From: Neurospora tetraspora
Taxonomy: Eukaryota > Ascomycota > Sordariomycetes > Sordariales > Sordariaceae
NCBI RefSeq assembly: GCF_033439725.1
Contig: NW_026944387.1
Location: forward strand, 1,240,001 to 1,304,000
Length of the DNA stretch: 64,000 nt
Direction of reading: 5' to 3'
Position numbers and translations under genes: made by a program. The stretch's first letter is position 1; each line of letters starts with the position of its first letter. This document shows positions 57,738-64,000 of this stretch, piece by piece. A model generated the notes under the pieces. It saw only the letters and a program-made list of their open reading frames with translations. It was not told the DNA's origin and did not search any database.

Positions 57738-59042
57738 CTAGTGAGTCTCGTCAACGGAAATGGTCCACTTCGTCTGAACCGTAATAACGCCGGGATCCTT
57801 GAAAGACCCCGGCTCGGGGGTCAGCGCAACCTCCGACCCGTCATCCCTGCTGAGGTTCCCCAGCCTGTTGTGGTGACGGTGATGCTGCTTCTCCCCCGAA
57901 GATGCCACGGCGGACTGGTGGTGGATTTTCTGGTTGGAAGCGTACAGGCTCTCAAGGCCAATGTGGTCCTCCTCGGCCAAGTGGCTGTTATTCTTGAGCT
58001 TGTTGAAGCCGCTATTCTTGGTGCCGCCGAAAGTGGCCGTGCCGTCCGCAGTCGAGGGAGCCAGCTTGGAGGCTCCTCGACGGGTGGCACAGCGAGACCA
58101 AAGAGAGCCCAACATGGGCATACTAACGCAGAGAATAGCCAGATTAGGCTCAACGGTAGACCAGAAATCGGCGTAGATCATGGTGCCAGTGAGGTTCTGC
58201 ATATCGAGACCGACGAGGGTGACGATACGGATGATGGCGACGACGGAAGTGCTGCATGTTTTGTTAGTACCAAAAGGCAAAAAAAGATAAATAGTAAAAC
58301 TTACAGCAAACCGATCAAGAAAACGCCCGTCAGACCGGCCTTGGTACTCCAGTTCATCTTCAAACCCCAGACGGTAGGCAGCGGCAGCGTCAAAATAACC
58401 ACGTCAGTGACGACATTGAAAGCACCGATGGCAATGAAGGATGCCACCTGGCTACCGCAAACGGCGCCCGGAGCAGACATGGGGTCGTAGGCAGCCCTAA
58501 AGGGGCGGCAGATCAAGAAAACCTGGAGAATGTTGCCTGTGCTCCAGAGCAGGACGAAGGTCATGGCAATCTTGGTAGCAGTGCGCAGGCCCTGGTTGAC
58601 GAAGACGCGCAAGTAGAAGAACATGACGGACAGCTTGACCGTGCTGATGCATGTGGCAAAGATGAGTTCGTACGAGACCAACAGCTTGAGGATAGGGACC
58701 AGGTTCATGTAGGTTTCTGTAAAGGGATAGCCGACCCCCATTCCAGTCCCTGTGATGCAACTTGTTAGATATTATCACTGTAAAGGAGAAAGTGGTGAAC
58801 TTACACAAGCCCTGAATGATTAGCATTCCGATCCCCTGGGGGACGGCAGCAAGAATGAGCCAGTCGTCCCACCATAGCTTGGCTCCAGACAGGAATCGAG
58901 CAAACATGCGCATTCCGATGACTGCTAGTGTCAAGGCCACCAAGCAGGTGTTGATAACCAAGTGCGTCATGACTATGCCCTTGGGCTCGAAGTATTTTGT
59001 ACCGAACAGGTGCGTCATCTCTTCGGGTTTAGGGGCCTCCAT
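57738..59042 (-). CDS. seven-helix membrane protein, fungal rhodopsin-fold (PTH11-like) family
   Basis: Exons 59042-58805, 58749-58305 and 58251-57738 (introns 55 and 53 nt) give 398 aa. Seven hydrophobic helices are visible, from VINTCLVALTLAVIGMRMFA and WWDDWLILAAVPQGIG, through LIFATCISTVKLSVMFFYLR and ASFIAIGAFNVVTDVVILTL, to a last one near MIYADFWSTVEPNLAILCVS. The motif DDWLIL, the Lys/Leu-rich third helix and the CRPFRAAYDP loop belong to the fungal rhodopsin-fold family that includes PTH11-like receptors. No CFEM domain precedes the helices. The C-terminal tail of about 120 residues is cytoplasmic, His/Ser-rich and probably disordered. A receptor role is possible; no ligand is known for most members. 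Confidence 0.88.
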
Positions 59043-62000
59043 GATGTTATCGTCGTCGTTGTTGTCGTTTGAGATTTCGTCTCCGTCCCTTCTTTAGATT
59101 GCTTTTTAAATCAGGTTCGACCTCCTGGGTCTTGTGTGCGCCTTCTTCGTTCCTTCCCTCTGGTTTCCCCTATCATTTGCTCTTTCCTTTTCTTTTGTTC
59201 TCGTGATGTGTCTCTTTCCTGTGACTGCCTTGGGCAGGTGCTATCGACTCCAAGTGGAAAAGTGGAGTGAGTGAGTGAAGTTGTAAACGAGTGTATCTGT
59301 GTGATTCAAGTCAACCGGTGTGTTGTTGTTTCAGTTCTCGGTGCAAATCACGGCTCGGGCCAGGTTGATCTGTGCTGTTCCAGAGACTCGGGTCCGGATG
59401 TTTGGCTACCGTGACCGCGACTGTCAGAGTGTGGATGGGACGGGAACGGGCGGGAAGGCCGGTATATGAGAACGTCTGAGCACACAGCCTGCTTCTTTTC
59501 CTGGAGAGCCTTGTCGTGATGGGTCGCATGTTGGTCTTTCCTTCCCCTTGGGAATCCTGTCTTGGCTTTTTGGGGAGTGCAGTGGGAGTGTAGTGCCCAG
59601 CGAGTGCCCAGACACAGAATATGCAGTGACGAGGGAGGTTGAAGAGGGGACTAGTGTGGGATTGGAGCAATGGAAGGTGCAAAGGAACGTTCTCCGAAAG
59701 AACTCGGATGTTCAAGGTATGCTGTAGTAACCAATTTTGGCGATTGAAGATCATGAAACTTTAGCGAAGGTGACCTCAAGACGACGGGAAGGTGTCCGCC
59801 TCCTGTTGCATCTGGATAGCCCACTCGTTTCCGCCATCCTGGCACACGCCTGGGTCGCCAGTGCCTGCCTCTTGTCGAACAAGCAGGAGCAGGGCGGGCC
59901 TCTGTGGGTGGGCACTTGCCAATTTGACACTGACACCCGACTGGCAGAAGCTGAGCAACGAACGGTCACCGAGACCCTGACTGGGCCTGGGGCAGGGTCT
60001 CGGTGAAGGACGCAAGGTGTCGGAAGCAGGCAAGCAGCCAAGGCTCTCAATGTGACCTCTGCCCGGCATAGAAAAGTGCTAATATCTTCTATATAGACCG
60101 ATTACGTAAGGATAATAACGACCTACTTGGCAACCAAGGCAACGAGAAAGGCGTCCGGCACCCAATTTGTCCGCTGTGCCCGCCCATGGGACACACCGAA
60201 AGTGAGGTGACAGTGCCTGGGCACTTTTGCTCTCCTGGCAGGCAGTGAGGGCATTCAGTCTAATGACAGCAGCCGGACTCACATCCCCGGTCTTTGCCCC
60301 CCCAAGGTCAACCCAAGGTAGGGGACCCATTCCTTTTTCCTGTTAGCTCGGCAATGCGGTGCTCCTCGTCCATCTTTGTATTTTGGTGAGAGATTGCATC
60401 GAGGCGGTCGAGGCGGTGGGAGGTGGGAGAGGCGTTCATGTGTTTCTGACGAAGGTATCGACACTGACATGTCTGAGATGTCCCAATGTTGAATAATCTC
60501 CTGCGCAGATTGGCGATGGACTCGAGCTGAGCACAGCCATGGGAACGCCCAGGTTTATATCCGATTCACTTTGCTTTTATTCAAGCCGTCGTGATCGGGG
60601 CCTGCGGGTTATGTGCAGATGGTCCAGTCCAAAACTCTCAGACATGGACTCACCGACACGGAGTGATGTTTGCGCCACCGAAACATAAGTTCTCGACGTT
60701 CGCTTGCGGACGAGGCTGGAGGGAGGTCCGATGAGGTCTTATTTAACTCGAATTTCTGATGTTGGCGGTGCCGCACACGGCACAGCTGACCGCATCCGTG
60801 CTGCCGCAGTCATCTACCTTATGTATGTAGCCTTGATGGCGTACTTTTATACGCGGTAGAGGTATGCCGGCAGCATGGCTCGGTTGTTGCCTTGTGCAAC
60901 CAACAATCCTGAAGTTGCTTGGCTGCCTGGCGCGTACATACCGGTCGCGCGGTCGGCGCAGACGGCAGAGCGGGCTGCAAACACCGACACGTGCCAAAAG
61001 ACCGGGAAAACTGTTCACAAGAAACCTCAAACGGCGCCGGCGTGGGATCGGCACGGAAACATGTCGGCGTCCACGAGCTGCTTTCCCGCTTTCCCAGCAA
61101 ACCTAGCAGAAGTTTTGGCTCACCGTGCAACAAAAGGCTGGGCCATTGAGGCCATTGGCCACTCACAACCACTGGCAAAGGAAGCAAGTCCCCCAGTTCG
61201 GGGACCTTTCCCCCCCTCGTCGAATAGAGATTAGCATATTACACGTATGTCGAGTTCCATTATCCCCTCTGGCTGCTACATTGCAGCGTAGGGTTTTGGT
61301 TGCCTAGTGGAAAAGAAACCGGCGATTTGATTCATGCTGAATTTATACTGTTGCTTCAGTTCTCTCTCTAACACCAAAACACGTGCCGTTGAAGAATCGG
61401 TGAAAGTCTGGAAACTTTTACCTAAGGTGAGAATAGAGTTTTCTCCACGTGCGAATAGAGTTTCTCTTTTCTAAACCCCTGAACCCCTGACGAGGAAAAT
61501 TTGTTGGCGCGAAACTTCGTAGGGGATAGAAACAGGGGAATTGATTGGCCTTGGAGGCTATTTCACTGCGAACGTGGAGAAGAACACTTCGAATCCGAAC
61601 TCTCGAACAACGGCCACCTCGCCGCCCCACTTCCACCGTCTCAAGCACCACTCATGGTGTTGACCTGCCGAGAGAATCCTACCTAACCCATACTTACTAA
61701 CTGGAAGCAGTAAAGTGCCTGTCCAAAGTATCACGCCAACAAACTTTCCAGGGCCCCGACCGTCTGACTCCATCTCGTCGATATTTTGGGGACACTGCGC
61801 CATCGAATTTCGCCCCCCTCTCAAGAGATTGCTGTTGGATGATGAAAACAAGAAGCTTTCTCATGGCTCTTCCAGGGCCCAGGCAACACACGTTTTGTTG
61901 CGGCTCGGGTTCTTACACTACACCGAACGCAACACTGCACAATCTCAAGACACTTTGTGGTCGTTCGTCAAACCGATCTTCCCCTCTTCCCAATGACAGC

Positions 62001-62767
62001 GTACGATATCTCCAAGGTCATACACGTGTATCTGTATCTTGTATCCGTAGTAGCATTCTTCCCCCCGCCCCGTGTTGCATCCCTACATATCAAGCCAGAC
62101 CGCATCACGGCATCATAGCGAACCCATCATATATCCTTGGATGAAGCCACCACGAAACCAACCCCAACACACTTGCTCCATAGCATGCGTACGCTCGCAA
62201 TCATGAAAAGCCAAAAAGATGCAAGTTAGACTGGTGAACATGGTCTACAGACTTGTAAATCTCCAACAATGGAATCCACTCCGCGTTACAGAGGGACACC
62301 GACACAAGGACGGGGTCCCGTTTTGTGAATTCTTCGGGGTCCTCTCGCGGCATCCCAAATCCTCGATCTCTATCAAACGTATCCCACGATGCGCACGATG
62401 TGTGCTCCCGGTTTCAGGGGTGAATTCGCGTGGCACTTGCAGATTGCCGCTCGTGCATGTGCTCTCGTGCGAAGTTTTGATGGCTGTCAGGCACTCTTGT
62501 CGGGTTCATGTTGTATGATTTCCACTCCGTGACCTCCGGGGCCCCGGAGGACTGCGTGGTGGACGGGGGTGGTGATCCTACTTTATAAGCCTCCCGTCCC
62601 GGTTCCATGAGAACGGGTGATGTGTTGGTCTCACGCCAAGCCCGCAGCTCCTCCCCCCTGCTCCCCCCTCCCCCCTTGCTATTTAAGCTTCAACCCTTTC
62701 CCTTCTTACAACCTTTTTACTCTTTCCTGATGAAATTAATTGTCTAAACAAGTCACCTCATCACACC
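59043..62767. other. 3.7 kb gene-poor gap with divergent promoters
   Basis: Between two divergently oriented genes. Pyrimidine-rich 59100-59220 probably belongs to the rhodopsin-like gene's leader. Frames up to 147 codons (59311-59754 minus, 60819-61187 minus, 60875-61234 plus) overlap one another and have no motifs. The words GGGCACTT and GCCAG recur at 59880-60240. No RNA gene was recognised. Confidence 0.5.
62649..62687 (+). promoter_or_regulatory. CT-rich tract and TATA-like box of the GMC gene
   Basis: A C/T-rich stretch is followed by TATTTAAG at 62680-62687, about 80 bp before the start codon at 62768. A pyrimidine tract continues to about 62730. This arrangement is typical of strongly expressed genes in filamentous fungi. 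Confidence 0.5.
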
Positions 62768-64000
62768 ATGGCCTCTGCTGTTTCACTAGCAGGACTCGAG
62801 AAGTCCTACGACTACGTCATCGTCGGTGGTGGCACCGCCGGTTGCGTTCTCGCCAACCGTCTCACCGAGGACAAAGATGTCCGCGTCCTCTTGCTCGAGG
62901 CCGGTGGTGACAAGACCACCGACCCCTTGGTTCTCACTCCCGGCCTCGTTCCCGCCGTTTACGGCAAGGATGAGTACGACTGGAACTTCCAGTCTGTTCC
63001 TCAGGTAAGTTTCTTTGTGGCAGCAGCAAACATCGAAACGAAGCAAATTCAGGGGCTAATCAGTAGGTAATGTAGTCCACTCTCAACAACCGCATCATCA
63101 ACCAAGCCCGCGGTAAGATGCTCGGCGGTTCCTCCGCCCTCAACTTCATGATGCTGGTGTACCCCTCCAAGGCCTCCATCGACGCCTGGGCCGCCGTCGG
63201 CAACCCCAGCTGGAACTACGAGGCCTTGAAGCCTTACCTCAAGAAGTTCGCCACCGTGGACGTGCCCTCGGCCAGCACCAAGGACATCTGCGCCCTCACG
63301 TACAACAACGACACGGTCGCCTACGGCGACGGCCCCGTCCAGGTCTCCTTCGGCGAAGGGTATGGCGTCACCAACAAGGGCTGGTTCGACACCTTTGCGT
63401 CGCTCGACCTCTTGTCCAAGACGGACGCGCGCGACGGCCAGGCCCTGGGCGCCTTCCAGAACGCCAACTCCATCGACCCGGCCACCAAGACGCGCTCCTT
63501 CTCGGCTGTTACTTATCTCACTGCCGAGGTCCGCGCCCGCGAGAACCTCAAGATCCTGACCAACACCCACGTCAACAAGGTCCTTTTTGATACTACGGGG
63601 TCCGAGCCCGTCGCCACCGGCGTCGAGATCAACGTCAACGGCACCGTCAGTCAAGTCTCCGCCAACCTCGAAGTCATCCTCTCCGCTGGCGCCCTCCAAT
63701 CTCCCCAGATCCTCGAGCTTTCCGGCGTCGGCGGCAAGGAGATCCTCGCCCAGCACGACATCCCCGTTGTCATCGAGAACCCTGCCGTCGGCGAGGGCAT
63801 GCAGGACCACCCGATCGTGTGCCAGTCCTTCGAGGTCAACGAGGGCACTCCCTCCGGCGACGTGCTGCGCGACCCTGCCGTGGTTCAGGCGTTGTTGGAC
63901 ATGTACACGGCCGACCGCTCCGGGCCCATGGGCCAGCTGACCATCTCGGTCGCCTACACGCCCCTTGTCAACAAGACGGGCGTCGTCTCGGACGAGTGCG
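62768..64000 (+). CDS. GMC-family FAD oxidoreductase, N-terminal part (runs off the right edge)
   Basis: Exon 1 62768-63004, a 71-nt intron (acceptor TGTAG) and exon 2 from 63076 to the window end give 387 visible residues; the family is usually about 550-650 aa. The FAD-binding loop YVIVGGGTAGCVLANRLTE lies at 16-34 and the ADP-ribose Glu in VRVLLLEAGGD follows. ARGKMLGGSSALNFMM is GMC signature 1 and LSAGALQSPQILELSGVG signature 2. There is no signal peptide, so it is probably intracellular or peroxisomal. GMC enzymes oxidise alcohols, choline, glucose or aryl alcohols; the catalytic His/Asn or His/His pair lies beyond the window, so the substrate cannot be narrowed. Confidence 0.93.

Noticed and set aside
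1-64000. CRISPR array, operon or biosynthetic cluster
   Set aside because: There is no spaced repeat array; the genes are monocistronic and intron-bearing, and no backbone synthase or terpene enzyme is present.

Overview
The window is nuclear DNA of a filamentous ascomycete. Short GT-AG introns (about 50-210 nt) with CTAAC/CTGAC branch points, genes on both strands, large gene-poor gaps, fungal-only families (DUF3716, fungal rhodopsin-like, GH55) and a repeat island mutated CpA to TpA as in repeat-induced point mutation (RIP) all point there. Sordariomycetes, probably Sordariales, fits best. That placement is an inference from gene style and families, not from a database match.

Layout. 0-20 kb: the tail of a gene at the left edge; a GPI-type secreted sugar dehydrogenase (-); a single-pass membrane protein (+); a large disordered protein (-); a 5.7 kb gap; a secreted endonuclease/exonuclease/phosphatase-fold nuclease (+); and, convergent with it, adenylosuccinate synthetase (-), which has a 14-nt exon. 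20-29 kb: a DUF3716 zinc-binding protein (-), a secreted PQQ-propeller quinoprotein (+) whose signal peptide is one base out of frame, and a GH55 exo-beta-1,3-glucanase (-). 29.4-33.7 kb: an AT-rich 4.3 kb DNA transposon bounded by 80-bp inverted repeats. 33.7-39 kb: a sparse stretch with a small Cys-rich two-exon gene, an intron-bearing tRNA-Ala(AGC), a tRNA-Val(AAC) and several homopolymer or microsatellite runs. 39-51 kb: an atypical protein kinase (+), a Golgi-type nucleotide-sugar transporter (+) and the meiotic helicase MER3/HFM1 (+). 51-64 kb: a Gfo/Idh/MocA oxidoreductase (+) meeting tail-to-tail, 23 bp apart, a ten-exon allantoate/pantothenate-type MFS transporter (-); a fungal rhodopsin-fold membrane protein (-); a 3.7 kb gap; and the first 387 residues of a GMC oxidoreductase (+) running off the right edge.

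The genes do not form one pathway. Housekeeping genes (purine synthesis, meiotic recombination, nucleotide-sugar transport) are mixed with secreted or membrane enzymes that suit a saprotroph: two quinoprotein-type dehydrogenases, a GH55 glucanase, a secreted nuclease and a GMC oxidoreductase. I found no CRISPR array, no operon and no convincing biosynthetic cluster. The observations most worth checking are the transposon island, the frameshifted signal peptide, the atypical kinase and the small Cys-rich gene next to the transposon.
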